64,000 nucleotides of DNA from Planomicrobium sp. YIM 101495 (GTDB lineage Bacteria > Bacillota > Bacilli > Bacillales_A > Planococcaceae). Position 1 is the stretch's first letter. Every line of letters starts with the position of its first letter. Below, one piece after another: positions 38,970 through 49,675 of the stretch. The position numbers and the translations under genes are program-made. The DNA lies in the NCBI RefSeq assembly GCF_009707665.1, contig NZ_WLZW01000001.1:248001-312000 (forward strand), read 5' to 3'. The notes under the pieces were generated by a model, which saw only the letters and a list, made by a program, of their open reading frames with translations, did not search any database and had not been told where the DNA came from.

Positions 38970-40750
38970 TGTCTAGAACGCATTATTGTGGAGAAGTGAA
39001 CGAAACGTTGGTTGGGCAGCGCGTCAGTTTGAAAGGTTGGGTGCAGAAGCGTCGTGACCTTGGGGGATTGATCTTTGTCGACGTCCGCGACCGGAGCGGT
39101 TTGGTACAAATCGTCTTCAACCCGGAAATCTCAGAACAAGCGACACAGATTGGCGAGAAATTGCGCAACGAATTCGTTGTTCACATCGAAGGATTGGTTG
39201 TTGAGCGGCAAGAAGGCCAGCAAAACGCTTCCATGAAAACAGGGAAAGTTGAAATTCAAGTGACAAACGCTGAAATCATCAACGCAGCGAAAAACCCGTT
39301 GTTCGCAATCGAGAACGATTCGGATGTGTCGGAAGACTTGCGCTTGAAATACCGTTACTTGGACTTGCGTCGTCCGGTAATGTTCGAAACGATGAAAATG
39401 CGTTCCGATATCACGAAAGCAATCCGTGATTTCCTTGACCAGGAAGGCTTCCTTGAAGTGGAAACGCCAATTTTGACGAAGTCTACACCTGAAGGGGCAC
39501 GTGACTATCTTGTGCCGAGCCGCGTACACGACGGAGAGTTTTATGCACTTCCACAATCGCCACAGCTATTCAAGCAGTTGCTGATGGTGTCTGGTTTCGA
39601 TAAATACTTCCAGATCGCACGTTGTTTCCGTGATGAAGATTTGCGTGCAGACCGCCAGCCGGAATTCACGCAAATCGATATGGAGATGAGTTTCATGTCG
39701 ATGGACGAAATCATCGAGATGAACGAACGCTTGATGGTCCGTTTGATGAAACAAATTAAAGGCATCGATGTCGAGCCAAAATTCCAGCGCATGAGCTACA
39801 TGGAAGCGATGGGACGTTACGGTTCGGACAAGCCGGACGTCCGTTTCGGCCTCGAGCTGATCGATGTGTCGGAGCTTGTGAAAGATTCTTCTTTCAAAGT
39901 GTTCTCTGGCGCAATCGAAAACGGCGGTCAAGTGAAATTGATCAACGTCAAAGGCGAAGCTGCGAAATACTCGCGTAAAGACATCGACGCACTTGGCGAA
40001 TTCGCTGCGCGTTACGGAGCGAAAGGTCTTGCTTGGCTGAAAGTCGAAGAAGGAGGCGTCAAAGGCCCGATCGCGAAATTCTTCGAAGGGCATGCGGATG
40101 ACTTGCTACAACATGCTGATGCAGAAGCGGGAGACCTTCTTCTGTTCGTCGCTGATAAAAAATCAGTTGTTGCAGATGCACTCGGTGCTTTGCGTTTGAA
40201 ATTCGGTAAAGACCTTGGCTTGATCGATAACTCTGTCTTCAAGTTCCTTTGGATTACAGACTGGCCGCTTCTTGAGTACGATGAAAAAGCAGGACGTTAC
40301 TCTGCAGCGCACCACCCGTTCACAATGCCATTCGAGGAAGATATCGATAAATTGTTGACTGAGCCACAAAATGTCCGCGCGCAAGCATATGACCTTGTGC
40401 TCAATGGCTACGAGCTTGGCGGAGGATCTTCACGTATTTACAAACGTGAAATCCAAGAGAAAATGTTCCAAGCGCTTGGATTCTCGAAAGAAGAAGCACA
40501 AGCCCAATTCGGTTTCTTGATGGAAGCATTCGAATTCGGTACACCGCCGCATGGAGGCATTGCATTCGGTCTAGATCGCTTAGTGATGCTGTTTGCGGGT
40601 CGTACGAACTTGCGCGATACGATCGCGTTCCCGAAAACGGCAAGTGCGAGCGACTTGTTGATGTCTGCACCGAGCGGCGTATCCCAGGACCAGTTGGAAG
40701 AATTGAGTCTATCGGTCAGTATTCAGAATAATTCGAAAGCATCAGAGTAA
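38969..40750 (+). CDS. aspS: Aspartyl-tRNA synthetase
   Basis: Charges tRNA-Asp; in many Bacilli it may also serve tRNA-Asn through GatCAB. 593 residues of the bacterial type: N-terminal OB-fold anticodon domain (1-105), class II core with [23 protein letters not shown] insertion (about 300-410) and motif 3 [18 protein letters not shown] at 38969 fits AAGGAGG at seven bases; ATG at 38966 just before it overlaps the hisS stop and is also possible. Confidence 0.96.
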   Translation: MSRTHYCGEVNETLVGQRVSLKGWVQKRRDLGGLIFVDVRDRSGLVQIVFNPEISEQATQIGEKLRNEFVVHIEGLVVERQEGQQNASMKTGKVEIQVTNAEIINAAKNPLFAIENDSDVSEDLRLKYRYLDLRRPVMFETMKMRSDITKAIRDFLDQEGFLEVETPILTKSTPEGARDYLVPSRVHDGEFYALPQSPQLFKQLLMVSGFDKYFQIARCFRDEDLRADRQPEFTQIDMEMSFMSMDEIIEMNERLMVRLMKQIKGIDVEPKFQRMSYMEAMGRYGSDKPDVRFGLELIDVSELVKDSSFKVFSGAIENGGQVKLINVKGEAAKYSRKDIDALGEFAARYGAKGLAWLKVEEGGVKGPIAKFFEGHADDLLQHADAEAGDLLLFVADKKSVVADALGALRLKFGKDLGLIDNSVFKFLWITDWPLLEYDEKAGRYSAAHHPFTMPFEEDIDKLLTEPQNVRAQAYDLVLNGYELGGGSSRIYKREIQEKMFQALGFSKEEAQAQFGFLMEAFEFGTPPHGGIAFGLDRLVMLFAGRTNLRDTIAFPKTASASDLLMSAPSGVSQDQLEELSLSVSIQNNSKASE

Positions 40751-40755
40751 AACCC

Positions 40756-40784
40756 TTGTACAAACTCTGACTGTGTGCTAACAT
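40756..40784 (+). promoter_or_regulatory. Promoter of 6S RNA
   Basis: TTGTAC (40756-40761), 17-bp spacer, TAACAT (40779-40784), just after the aspS stop. Confidence 0.65.
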
Positions 40785-40790
40785 ATTAAT

Positions 40791-40988
40791 TAATAAGAAT
40801 CCTGATGTGTTCGTTTTTAGCAATTCAGTTTTGACCCAACATATTGTCGTAGGGAGACTGAATTTCATCATGGCTAACAGGCCTTCTCGGAGGAAGTTAT
40901 AAGTGATGGAGAGGTCACCCACCTGCTTAAAGCGGGTTCAAAGCGATGCGCACCACAAAAGACGGCACGCTTGGGATTCTTTTACTTA
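40791..40988 (+). ncRNA. ssrS: 6S RNA (bsrA type)
   Basis: 6S RNA binds sigma-A RNA polymerase and mimics an open promoter. The interval between aspS and tcdA is the B. subtilis bsrA site. The sequence begins near AAGAATCCTGATGTGTT, close to the bsrA 5' end, and closes with GGGATTCTTT, which pairs with AAGAATCC. Internal paired segments and an unpaired centre are visible. About 195 nt. Ends are approximate. Confidence 0.85.
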
Positions 40989-40997
40989 ACAACTATC

Positions 40998-41030
40998 AAA
41001 CCCTTCGCATCTATTGTCGAAGGGTTTTTC
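40998..41030 (+). terminator. Terminator after 6S RNA
   Basis: AAACCCTTCG (40998-41007) and CGAAGGGTTT (41018-41027) with a 10-base loop, then TTC. Confidence 0.88.
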
Positions 41031-41042
41031 TTTCGTTATAAT
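41014..41042 (+). promoter_or_regulatory. Promoter of tcdA
   Basis: TTGTCG (41014-41019), 17-bp spacer, TATAAT (41037-41042). It overlaps the preceding terminator hairpin. Confidence 0.65.
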
Positions 41043-41080
41043 CGAAAGGATTCTAATGAAACTGAAGGGCAGGGCCACGT

Positions 41081-41842
41081 ATGTTACATCAATTTTCACG
41101 AAATGAATTAGCGGTAGGGAAAGAAGGAGTCGACATGATCCGCGGCAAGACCGTTGCGATTCTCGGCGTTGGAGGAGTCGGTTCATTCGCTGCAGAAGCA
41201 TGTGCACGGAGCGGAGTCGGCCGCATCATCCTCGTCGATAAAGACGATGTCGATATCACGAACATCAATCGTCAGCTTGTTGCGAACCTTTCAACGATCG
41301 GCCAATCGAAGGCTGAAGTCATGAAACGCCGCATTGCGGACATCAACACAGAATGTGAAGTAATCTCACTCCACATGTTCTACACGGAAGAAACGTGCGA
41401 AGAATTTTTCAGCTACAAGCCGGATTATGTCATCGACGCTTCCGATACGATGATCTACAAAGTACATTTAATGATCGAATGTTATAGACGCGGTGTGAAA
41501 ATCATCGCAAGCATGGGTGCTGCGAACAAGACAGATCCAACACGTTTCCAGATCGCAGACTTCTCGAAGACGCACACGGATCCACTTGCGAAAGTCATCC
41601 GTAAGAAATTGCGTGCGGCCGGTATCCGCAAAGGCATCCCGGTCGTCTTCTCGGACGAGAGCCCGATTGTCGTCCGTGAAGACGTCGTCGAAACGGTCGG
41701 AAAACCGGAAGCCGCGATCCGAAAAGCACAAATGCCACCAGCTTCAAATGCTTTCACACCGTCAACTGTCGGCTTGATCTGCGCGAGCTGGGTCATTAAC
41801 GACATCACGAAAGATATCCATATCGAACGCGTTCGGAAGTGA
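41081..41842 (+). CDS. tcdA: tRNA threonylcarbamoyladenosine dehydratase
   Basis: ATP-dependent enzyme that cyclises t6A37 of tRNA to ct6A. 253 residues of the ThiF/E1-like superfamily: nucleotide loop ILGVGGVGSFAAEACARSG (about 28-46), DKDDVDITNINRQ, and GAANKTDPTRFQIAD. Same place as B. subtilis yrvM. The gene ends before a tandem-repeat block. Confidence 0.94.
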   Translation: MLHQFSRNELAVGKEGVDMIRGKTVAILGVGGVGSFAAEACARSGVGRIILVDKDDVDITNINRQLVANLSTIGQSKAEVMKRRIADINTECEVISLHMFYTEETCEEFFSYKPDYVIDASDTMIYKVHLMIECYRRGVKIIASMGAANKTDPTRFQIADFSKTHTDPLAKVIRKKLRAAGIRKGIPVVFSDESPIVVREDVVETVGKPEAAIRKAQMPPASNAFTPSTVGLICASWVINDITKDIHIERVRK

Positions 41843-41867
41843 TGGTTGTCGCGTGAGTGCGATGGGT

Positions 41868-42002
41868 GAATGCCGCTTAAACTTTGATGAACGCCAGTTA
41901 AATGTGGATGAATCCAAGTTAAACTTCAGCGAACGCCATTTATCGGCCCATTGAAATGCCGGATGCCCGGTTATCCGCCGCGGATCCCCGGTTAAAATGC
42001 AC
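41868..42002. repeat. Six degenerate 21-bp tandem repeats
   Basis: Units start at 41868, 41889, 41910 and 41931 (GAATGCCGCTTAAA, GAACGCCAGTTAAA, GAATCCAAGTTAAA, GAACGCCATTTAT), then after a nine-base remnant at 41961 and 41982 (GGATGCCCGGTTAT, GGATCCCCGGTTAAA). Shared core is GAxxCCxxGTTAAA with an exact 21-bp step. Located between convergent tcdA and rarA. Confidence 0.75.
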
Positions 42003-42010
42003 AACCAACC

Positions 42011-42059
42011 AAAAAAAGCCCGTCCCACCCAACAAATCTCGGGTGCGACGGACTTTTTT
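42011..42059. terminator. Bidirectional terminator between tcdA and rarA
   Basis: GCCCGTCCCACCC (42018-42030) and GGGTGCGACGGAC (42041-42053) pair with one mismatch and one wobble; seven A on the left and six T on the right allow use on both strands. Confidence 0.85.
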
Positions 42060-43348
42060 CATTTCTTCTTTTTCCGGAACGATTTCAATTTCTCGTAGAT
42101 CCCGGCAAATTTCTTCTCTTCACCAGCCACAACCGGTTTGTAAAACTCGAGTGACTTGATTTCATCCGGCAAGTACGTTTGGTCGACCCATCCACCGAAT
42201 GTGCCGATCGGAGTATCGTGTGGATAGAGATAGCCGCCGTGTCCGAGCTCAGCGCTCCCTGCATAGTGCGTATCGCGCAAATGGAGAGGGATGTCCCCGG
42301 TTTGGCCTTTATGGATAGCGGCTGTCGCTGCGTCAATTGCGCGGTACGCAGAGTTCGATTTCTCTGACAAGCACATTTCTGCAACGGCTTGAGCGAGCGG
42401 GATACGCGCTTCTGGCATGCCGAGTCGATCAGCTGCCTGGCATGCGGCAAGGACGTGGCCGCCGAGCGCAGGATTCGCGAGTCCGATGTCTTCATATGCC
42501 ATGACGAGTAAGCGTCGTGTCACAGCAGTCAAATCTCCGTTTTCTAGCAAATGCGCCAAGTAGAACATGGCTGCGTTGATGTCACTGCCGCGCACTGATT
42601 TTTGGAGTGCGGAGAGGAGGTTGTAAAAGTGTGAGCCTTTCTTGTCCGATACGAGGCCGATTCGCTTGATCATCTGCTCAATCATCGAGTCTTCAATGAT
42701 GTAAGTGCCGTCACGTTCGTCCGATGCGATGACAATTGATTCGAGCATCGTCAACGCTTTTCGGGCGTCACCATTCGATCCTTCTGCGATGCGCTGGATT
42801 TGCTGCTCGGAGATCTCGATTGATTCCTTGCCGAGTCCGCGCTGTTCATCCGTTACAGCCGTCGTCAAAAGTTTCGTGACATCTTCTGTCGCCAGCCGCT
42901 TCAGTTGTTTGATTTCACCACAGCGGGAGCGGATAGCCGGGTTGACGTCATGGAACGGATTTTCCGTCGTTGCACCGATCAAGACGATCGCGCCGTTTTC
43001 CACGTGCGGCAGCAGTGCGTCTTGCTGTAATTTATTGAAACGGTGGATCTCATCGAGGAACAATAATACTTTCCCTGTGATCCGACTTTCATTAACAACT
43101 TCCTCGATATCTTTCTTTCCTGAAGTCGTTGCGTTCAAGGCGATGAACGGGAGAGAAGAGGTCCCAGCGATTGCATAGGCGATGGACGTCTTGCCGATTC
43201 CGGGCTCGCCGTACAGCAGCATGGAAGGAACATGCCCGTTCGTGATCATTTTGTAAAGCGCGGTATCCGGGCCGATCACATCACGCTGCCCGACGATTTC
43301 ATCGATGTTGCGCGGGCGCATCCGGTACGCCAAAGGTTCGTTATGCAT
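42059..43348 (-). CDS. rarA: Replication-associated recombination protein RarA
   Basis: AAA+ ATPase of the clamp-loader group (MgsA/WHIP) that acts at stalled forks. 429 residues: Walker A GEPGIGKTS, Walker B LLFLDEIHRFNK, sensor GATTENPFHDVNPAIRSR, and C-terminal tetramerisation domain with NPALGGHVLAACQAAD and the DTHYAGSAELGHG region. B. subtilis yrvN, same position and opposite orientation to cymR. Confidence 0.95.
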   Translation of the reverse strand: MHNEPLAYRMRPRNIDEIVGQRDVIGPDTALYKMITNGHVPSMLLYGEPGIGKTSIAYAIAGTSSLPFIALNATTSGKKDIEEVVNESRITGKVLLFLDEIHRFNKLQQDALLPHVENGAIVLIGATTENPFHDVNPAIRSRCGEIKQLKRLATEDVTKLLTTAVTDEQRGLGKESIEISEQQIQRIAEGSNGDARKALTMLESIVIASDERDGTYIIEDSMIEQMIKRIGLVSDKKGSHFYNLLSALQKSVRGSDINAAMFYLAHLLENGDLTAVTRRLLVMAYEDIGLANPALGGHVLAACQAADRLGMPEARIPLAQAVAEMCLSEKSNSAYRAIDAATAAIHKGQTGDIPLHLRDTHYAGSAELGHGGYLYPHDTPIGTFGGWVDQTYLPDEIKSLEFYKPVVAGEEKKFAGIYEKLKSFRKKKK

Positions 43349-43484
43349 AAATGGATCCCTCCGTACATTTGTTCTTTCATCATGGAATTCAGTATATCGT
43401 TTTGCTTGCCGAAAGTCATGACAAGTCCATTCTGCGGCGGATATGCTATACTGTTTGAAGTGGAAAAATGTCTAGAGGTGTACT

Positions 43485-43901
43485 ATGAAAATATCGACGA
43501 AAGGCCGTTACGGCTTGACTATAATGATTGAATTGGCAAAACAATACGGGGAAGGCCCGGTACCGCTCCGCAAGATTGCAGCAGATAACGAATTGTCCGA
43601 AGCGTACCTTGAGCAGCTTGTTGCGCCACTCCGGAATTCAGGACTTGTGCGGAGTGTCCGCGGTGCTTACGGCGGCTATATGCTGACGCGTAAACCGAGC
43701 GAAATTTCTGCAGGCGATGTCATCCGAATTCTTGAAGGACCGATCCAGCCGGTCGAAGGAATCGAAGAGGAGAAACAGCCTCAGCGCCAGTTGTGGGCGA
43801 GAATCCGCGATGCAGTAAAAAATGTGCTCGACACGACGACATTGGAAGACCTCGCCAATTACGGCAATGAAGAAACCGAACATTACATGTTCTACATCTG
43901 A
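43485..43901 (+). CDS. cymR: Rrf2-family cysteine metabolism repressor CymR
   Basis: Global repressor of cysteine synthesis and uptake genes in Bacilli, working with CysK. 138 residues, same length as in B. subtilis. Winged HTH MKISTKGRYGLTIMIELAKQ with NELSEAYLEQLVAPLRNSG (about 33-51), wing GAYGGYMLTRKP. It lacks the iron-sulfur cysteines of IscR, as CymR does. A TATACT at 43447-43452 is its probable -10. It leads an operon with the cysteine desulfurase and mnmA. Confidence 0.93.
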   Translation: MKISTKGRYGLTIMIELAKQYGEGPVPLRKIAADNELSEAYLEQLVAPLRNSGLVRSVRGAYGGYMLTRKPSEISAGDVIRILEGPIQPVEGIEEEKQPQRQLWARIRDAVKNVLDTTTLEDLANYGNEETEHYMFYI

Positions 43902-43925
43902 ACGTAAAAGTAAGGAGTTAACACG

Positions 43926-45056
43926 ATGAACAGAATTTATTTGGACCACGCAGCCACGTCGCCGATACACCCGGATGTGCTCGAAACATTCAGCGCGGCA
44001 CTGGCTGAGTTTTACGGCAACCCGTCGAGCATTCACGGGACGGGACGGGACGCACGCCGTATGCTTGACCAGGCGCGCAGAACGCTCGCTTCAAGCATCA
44101 ATGCGGACGATACGGAAATCATCTTTACAAGTGGCGGCACGGAAGCGGACAATTTGGCCATTTTCGGAACGGTCGCACAGCATGGAGGAAAACACATCAT
44201 CACGACAGCAATCGAACATCACGCCGTCCTTCACGCTGTCCAGAAGCTCGAGCAGCAAGGATACGAAGTGACATACTTGCCAGTCGATGAACAAGCGCGC
44301 GTGAAAGTCGAAGATGTCAAAGCGGCTCTTCGGGAAGACACGGCACTTGTCAGCATTATGCTCGGAAATAACGAAGTCGGCACAATTCAGCCGGTCAAAG
44401 AAATAGGGGAGCTGTTGAAAGACACAGAGACGATTTTCCATACAGATGCAGTGCAGGCTTATGGCTTGATCGACATCGATGTGGAAGAGCTGCAAGTGGA
44501 CTTGCTGTCGGTTTCCGCTCATAAATTGAACGGCCCGAAAGGTATCGGCTTCTTGTACCAACGAAAAGGTACGCCTCTCACACCGCTTCTTTTCGGCGGA
44601 GAGCAGGAGCGGAAACGCCGTGCAGGTACAGAAAACGTTCCGGCGATTTTGGCATTCGCGAAAGCAGTGGAAATCGCAGGACAAGAACAACAGACGAAAA
44701 CAGCGCTTTACGAAAGCTACAAAGAGCGGTTCCGTTCCGTCCTTCATGAACATGGCGTGGCATTCAAGGAGAACGGTGCGGATACATTGCCGCACGTCTT
44801 TAACATCAGTATCCCGAACATCGACATCGAATCGTTCCTCGTCAACTTGGACCTTGCAGGCGTTTCCGCTTCCAGCGGATCCGCTTGTACAGCAGGCTCG
44901 ATCGATCCATCGCACGTGCTTGTCGCGATGTACGGCGAGGACGCAGAAGAGCTGCGGAACTCGATCCGTTTCAGCTTCGGTCTTGGACTGACAAAGGAAC
45001 TGGTTGGAAAAGCCGCGGAACAAACAGCGGATATTACGAAGCGCTTGGCGCAATAA
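43926..45056 (+). CDS. iscS: Cysteine desulfurase partner of MnmA (YrvO/IscS type)
   Basis: PLP enzyme that takes sulfur from cysteine; next to mnmA it supplies tRNA 2-thiouridylation. 376 residues. YLDHAATSPIHPDVL at the start, PLP Lys in SVSAHKLNGPKGIGFL, and the sulfur-carrying Cys in SSGSACTAGSIDPSH. Lies 24 bases after cymR and 18 before mnmA. Confidence 0.95.
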   Translation: MNRIYLDHAATSPIHPDVLETFSAALAEFYGNPSSIHGTGRDARRMLDQARRTLASSINADDTEIIFTSGGTEADNLAIFGTVAQHGGKHIITTAIEHHAVLHAVQKLEQQGYEVTYLPVDEQARVKVEDVKAALREDTALVSIMLGNNEVGTIQPVKEIGELLKDTETIFHTDAVQAYGLIDIDVEELQVDLLSVSAHKLNGPKGIGFLYQRKGTPLTPLLFGGEQERKRRAGTENVPAILAFAKAVEIAGQEQQTKTALYESYKERFRSVLHEHGVAFKENGADTLPHVFNISIPNIDIESFLVNLDLAGVSASSGSACTAGSIDPSHVLVAMYGEDAEELRNSIRFSFGLGLTKELVGKAAEQTADITKRLAQ

Positions 45057-45068
45057 CTATAGAGGTGA

Positions 45069-46193
<1,125 letters not shown>

Positions 46194-46207
46194 TGGGAGA
46201 GCTTGAC

Positions 46208-46876
46208 ATGAACTACAACGAAATCGGAATCAAGAAATTGCAAGAAGGCAAGATGGAAGAAGCGCTCCAAGCATTCGGGAAGGCGATTGACGAAAACCCG
46301 GAAGACGCACTTGGTTTCATCAACTTCGGTCACATTTTGACGGAAGTGAATGATATCGAAAGTGCGGAGCGGGCGTTCCAAAAAGCGATTACACTCGATG
46401 AGACGTCAGCGACTGCTTACTACGGTCTAGCGAATCTGTATTTCAATGCGGAGCGTTTTACGGAAGCGGCGAAAATCTATGAAAAAGCGATCCATCACGG
46501 ACTGGAAGGCGGCGATGCACACTTGATGCTTGCCAGATGCTTCAACCGGATGGATCAGCATAAGCTAGCACTGCCATATTACCAGCGTGCAGTAGAAATC
46601 AACGACAACGACGAGCAGGCGCACCTCGAATTCGGTATTGCACTTGCGACGCTCGAACTGTTTGAGCTAGCACAGCCACAGCTTGAAAAAGCAGTAGAAT
46701 TGATGCCGGAATCATCTGATGGCCACTATAACCTCGGCGTCTTATACGCCGTTTCGACGGACCGGACGGAAGATGCCCTGCATCACTTGAAGAAGGCGTA
46801 TACGCTAGATGAAAACAATTTCATGGCACGCGACGTGTACAACATGGTCGCTTCAGGCCTCGAAAACGGACAATGA
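46208..46876 (+). CDS. Tetratricopeptide repeat protein (YrrB-like)
   Basis: 222 residues almost wholly of TPR units of 34 residues (for example LGFINFGHILTEVNDIESAE, AYYGLANLYFNAERFTEAAK, GHYNLGVLYAVSTDRTEDA), a protein-binding scaffold. Partner unknown; in B. subtilis the homologue yrrB also lies between mnmA and recD2. ATG at 46208 is taken with GGAG at eight bases; an ATG at 46193 that overlaps the mnmA stop would add five residues. Confidence 0.88.
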   Translation: MNYNEIGIKKLQEGKMEEALQAFGKAIDENPEDALGFINFGHILTEVNDIESAERAFQKAITLDETSATAYYGLANLYFNAERFTEAAKIYEKAIHHGLEGGDAHLMLARCFNRMDQHKLALPYYQRAVEINDNDEQAHLEFGIALATLELFELAQPQLEKAVELMPESSDGHYNLGVLYAVSTDRTEDALHHLKKAYTLDENNFMARDVYNMVASGLENGQ

Positions 46877-46897
46877 CCCCTTAAGGAGACGATGGAC

Positions 46898-49297
46898 ATG
46901 ACCAGGCAAATTGATTTATTCCAACAGGAAAGCCAATTTATATTGGGGCGTCCCATCGTCTCCATTTTTCATAACCCCGACAATTTATTCTCCATCGCAA
47001 AAGTGAAAATCCAGGAAACGAATGCGCACTATAGCGACAAGGAAATCATCGTTTCCGGCTATTTTCCGCCACTCGTTTTGGAAGAGACATATCGCTTCAC
47101 TGGCGTGGTGAAAAACCATCCGCGTTATGGCGTGCAGTTCCAAGTGGAGACGTTCAAGAAAGAAGTGCCTGGCACTGAACAAGGCATCATCCATTATTTA
47201 TCGAGTGATATGTTCCACGGCATCGGACGAAAGACGGCGGAGACGATTGTCGCGCAGCTTGGGAACGATGCGATCCGGAAAATCCTTGATGATCCGGAAG
47301 CGCTCGATGACATTCCGCGATTGTCGGATGAGAAGAAAGATACGATCCGTTCGACGCTGCAGCTGAACCTTGGACTGGAGCGGGTTATGATTCAGTTAAA
47401 TGACTGGGGCTTCGGTCCCCAGATCGGCATGCGTATTTACCAGGCGTACCGTGAAGAGACGATCGACGTCTTGACAAAAAACCCGTTCCGCCTAATCGAA
47501 GAGATCGAAGGCGTCGGCTTCCACCGTGCGGATGAACTCGGTGCCAAGCTCGGCATCACCGGGAGCCATCCCGACCGGGTGAAAGCATCGATTTTGTATT
47601 TGTTGAACCAAGCGTCCTTGTCGGATGGCCACGTGTATTTGGATGCCAAGGAACTTATCCCGCTCGTCAAACGAATGCTCGAAGCGAGCCAGCGTGAGGA
47701 AATCCCGGTCGACGTGATTTCAAAAGCGATGATCGAATTGAACGAAGAAGGCAAAGTGGCGGGGGAACAGACACGCCTTTATTTGCCGTCTCTTTATTAT
47801 TCGGAAATCGGCATCGCGACAAAGCTGGAGACGTTAATTGCTTCCCAGGAAAAACGCGAACGGTTCCCGGCATCCGAAGTGCGTTCTGCACTCGGCGAAG
47901 CGGAAGAACGTCTCGGAGTCAACTATGCGGAAACGCAAATCGAAGCGATCGATCAAGCAATCAACTCGTCGGTCATGATTTTGACGGGCGGACCGGGTAC
48001 AGGGAAGACGACGGTCGTCCGCGGCCTCGTGGAAATTTATGCGGAGTTGCACGGTTTGTCGCTTGATCCGAAGGACTATGCGAAGAAAAAAGAACCGTTC
48101 CCGATCATTTTGGCTGCGCCGACTGGACGCGCAGCGAAACGGCTGAGCGAATCAACCGAACTGCCGGCAATGACCATTCACCGTTTGCTCGGCTTCAACG
48201 GTCAGGAAAAAGAGGAAGAGACCGAGAAAGAAATCGAAGGACGCTTGATCATCATCGATGAAATGTCGATGGTCGATACATGGATTGCCCACCAGTTGTT
48301 GAAAGCTGTACCGGAAGATGTCCAGCTGATATTCGTCGGTGACCAAGATCAGCTGCCACCAGTCGGGCCGGGGCAAGTGCTGCGTGATTTGCTCGAATCT
48401 GGCCGTGTGCCGACTGTCGAACTGACGCAGATTTACCGCCAATCATCGGGCTCTTCGATCATTGAACTTGCCCACCAGATGAAAGACGGCAAGCTGCCTG
48501 CAGACATCACGGGGAAAACGGCGGACCGCTCATTCATCCAAGCCTCTGCCGACCAAATTCCGTTTGTCGTGGAGAAAGTCATCAAAAGCGCCATGGCAAA
48601 AGGCCAGAAGATCAAAGACATCCAAGTGCTCGCCCCGATGTACAAAGGACCAGCAGGAATCGATGCACTCAATAAGAAGATCCAACAAATGGTCAATCCG
48701 AATGATGACGGCAAGCGGAAAGAGCTCGTGTTCGGCGACGTCACATATCGCATTGGCGACAAAGTGCTCCAGCTCGTCAACCAGCCGGAGAGTAACGTCT
48801 TCAACGGGGATATGGGTGAAGTCGTCGCGATTCTGAAAGCGAAAGAGACGGTCGAGAAGCAGGATCTTCTCGTCGTGTCGTTCGAAGGCATCGAAGTGAC
48901 GTACGAGCGGAGCGACTTGAACCAATTGACGCTTGCTTATTGTTGCTCGATTCATAAATCGCAAGGATCAGAGTTCCAAACAGTCATCATGCCGGTCGTT
49001 CGCGGCTATTCGAAGATGTTGCGGCGCAATTTGCTGTATACAGGCATTACAAGGAGCCGTGATTTCCTAATTCTGCTCGGAGATCCAGCTGTCTTCCGTT
49101 TCGGCGTGGAGCGGACGGACGACGAGGCCCGCATGACGACGCTAAAGGACCGGCTCACGGGCCTCGTGGCGTCTGAAGGGGATGACGAAGATATTCCGGA
49201 TGCGACAGGCGCTGCGTCACTGACAGCGGAGAACATTCACGCCATTCATCCACTCATTGGCATGAAAGGCATCTCTCCGCAGCAATTTATGGAATGA
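46898..49297 (+). CDS. recD2: ATP-dependent RecD2-like DNA helicase
   Basis: 5'-3' superfamily 1B helicase without RecB/C partners, used in repair. 799 residues: N-terminal OB and helix-hairpin-helix region (about 75-230, MFHGIGRKTAETIVAQLG), helicase motifs GGPGTGKTTVV (Walker A, about 360), AAPTGRAAKRL, IIDEMSMVD, FVGDQDQLPPVGPG and the late YCCSIHKSQGSEF and LLYTGITRSRD. ATG at 46898 has AAGGAG at nine bases and is preferred to 46892. B. subtilis yrrC. Confidence 0.95.
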   Translation: MTRQIDLFQQESQFILGRPIVSIFHNPDNLFSIAKVKIQETNAHYSDKEIIVSGYFPPLVLEETYRFTGVVKNHPRYGVQFQVETFKKEVPGTEQGIIHYLSSDMFHGIGRKTAETIVAQLGNDAIRKILDDPEALDDIPRLSDEKKDTIRSTLQLNLGLERVMIQLNDWGFGPQIGMRIYQAYREETIDVLTKNPFRLIEEIEGVGFHRADELGAKLGITGSHPDRVKASILYLLNQASLSDGHVYLDAKELIPLVKRMLEASQREEIPVDVISKAMIELNEEGKVAGEQTRLYLPSLYYSEIGIATKLETLIASQEKRERFPASEVRSALGEAEERLGVNYAETQIEAIDQAINSSVMILTGGPGTGKTTVVRGLVEIYAELHGLSLDPKDYAKKKEPFPIILAAPTGRAAKRLSESTELPAMTIHRLLGFNGQEKEEETEKEIEGRLIIIDEMSMVDTWIAHQLLKAVPEDVQLIFVGDQDQLPPVGPGQVLRDLLESGRVPTVELTQIYRQSSGSSIIELAHQMKDGKLPADITGKTADRSFIQASADQIPFVVEKVIKSAMAKGQKIKDIQVLAPMYKGPAGIDALNKKIQQMVNPNDDGKRKELVFGDVTYRIGDKVLQLVNQPESNVFNGDMGEVVAILKAKETVEKQDLLVVSFEGIEVTYERSDLNQLTLAYCCSIHKSQGSEFQTVIMPVVRGYSKMLRRNLLYTGITRSRDFLILLGDPAVFRFGVERTDDEARMTTLKDRLTGLVASEGDDEDIPDATGAASLTAENIHAIHPLIGMKGISPQQFME

Positions 49298-49312
49298 TCG
49301 AACTCCCGCTTA

Positions 49313-49341
49313 TTGACATTGGTCACGAGATTCTTTACAAT
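49313..49341 (+). promoter_or_regulatory. Promoter of alaS
   Basis: Consensus TTGACA (49313-49318), 17-bp spacer, TACAAT (49336-49341). Confidence 0.85.
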
Positions 49342-49347
49342 TTGAAT

Positions 49348-49590
49348 TATATATTTGCAAAACGATGATGGAGACCCGACAAAATCAACGCGTCCAGAAA
49401 GAAGTCCCTCGGCTGAAAGGACTTTCGCAAGCGATTTTCGATTGCTACTCCTGAGTGCAGCTAATCCCTGCCGTCAAGCCGCGTTAAGGCATTCTTGAGA
49501 GACATGGCACATTGCGGCCGTGTAACTAGGGTGGTACCGCGAACAATAGCCTTCGTCCCTTTTTTATGGGGATGGGGGCTTTTTCTATTG
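49348..49590 (+). ncRNA. T-box riboswitch of alaS
   Basis: About 240-nt leader between promoter and alaS with the T-box AGGGTGGTACCGCG (49529-49542), then a terminator stem (AGCCTTCGTCCC with GGGGATGGGGGCT, 49549-49581) and TTTTT. It should sense uncharged tRNA-Ala. The specifier codon (GCN expected) was not fixed. Confidence 0.9.
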
Positions 49591-49675
49591 TTTTGGCGTT
49601 ACCTGCACGAGAATGCCGACAGCCACAGCTTGCCGAACCGATCACTTCACGTAAATTCAAGGAGGAGAACTGAAC

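Noticed and set aside
44091-45053. 320-codon minus-strand frame opposite the cysteine desulfurase gene
   Set aside because: Antisense shadow of a well-conserved gene, with no motif.
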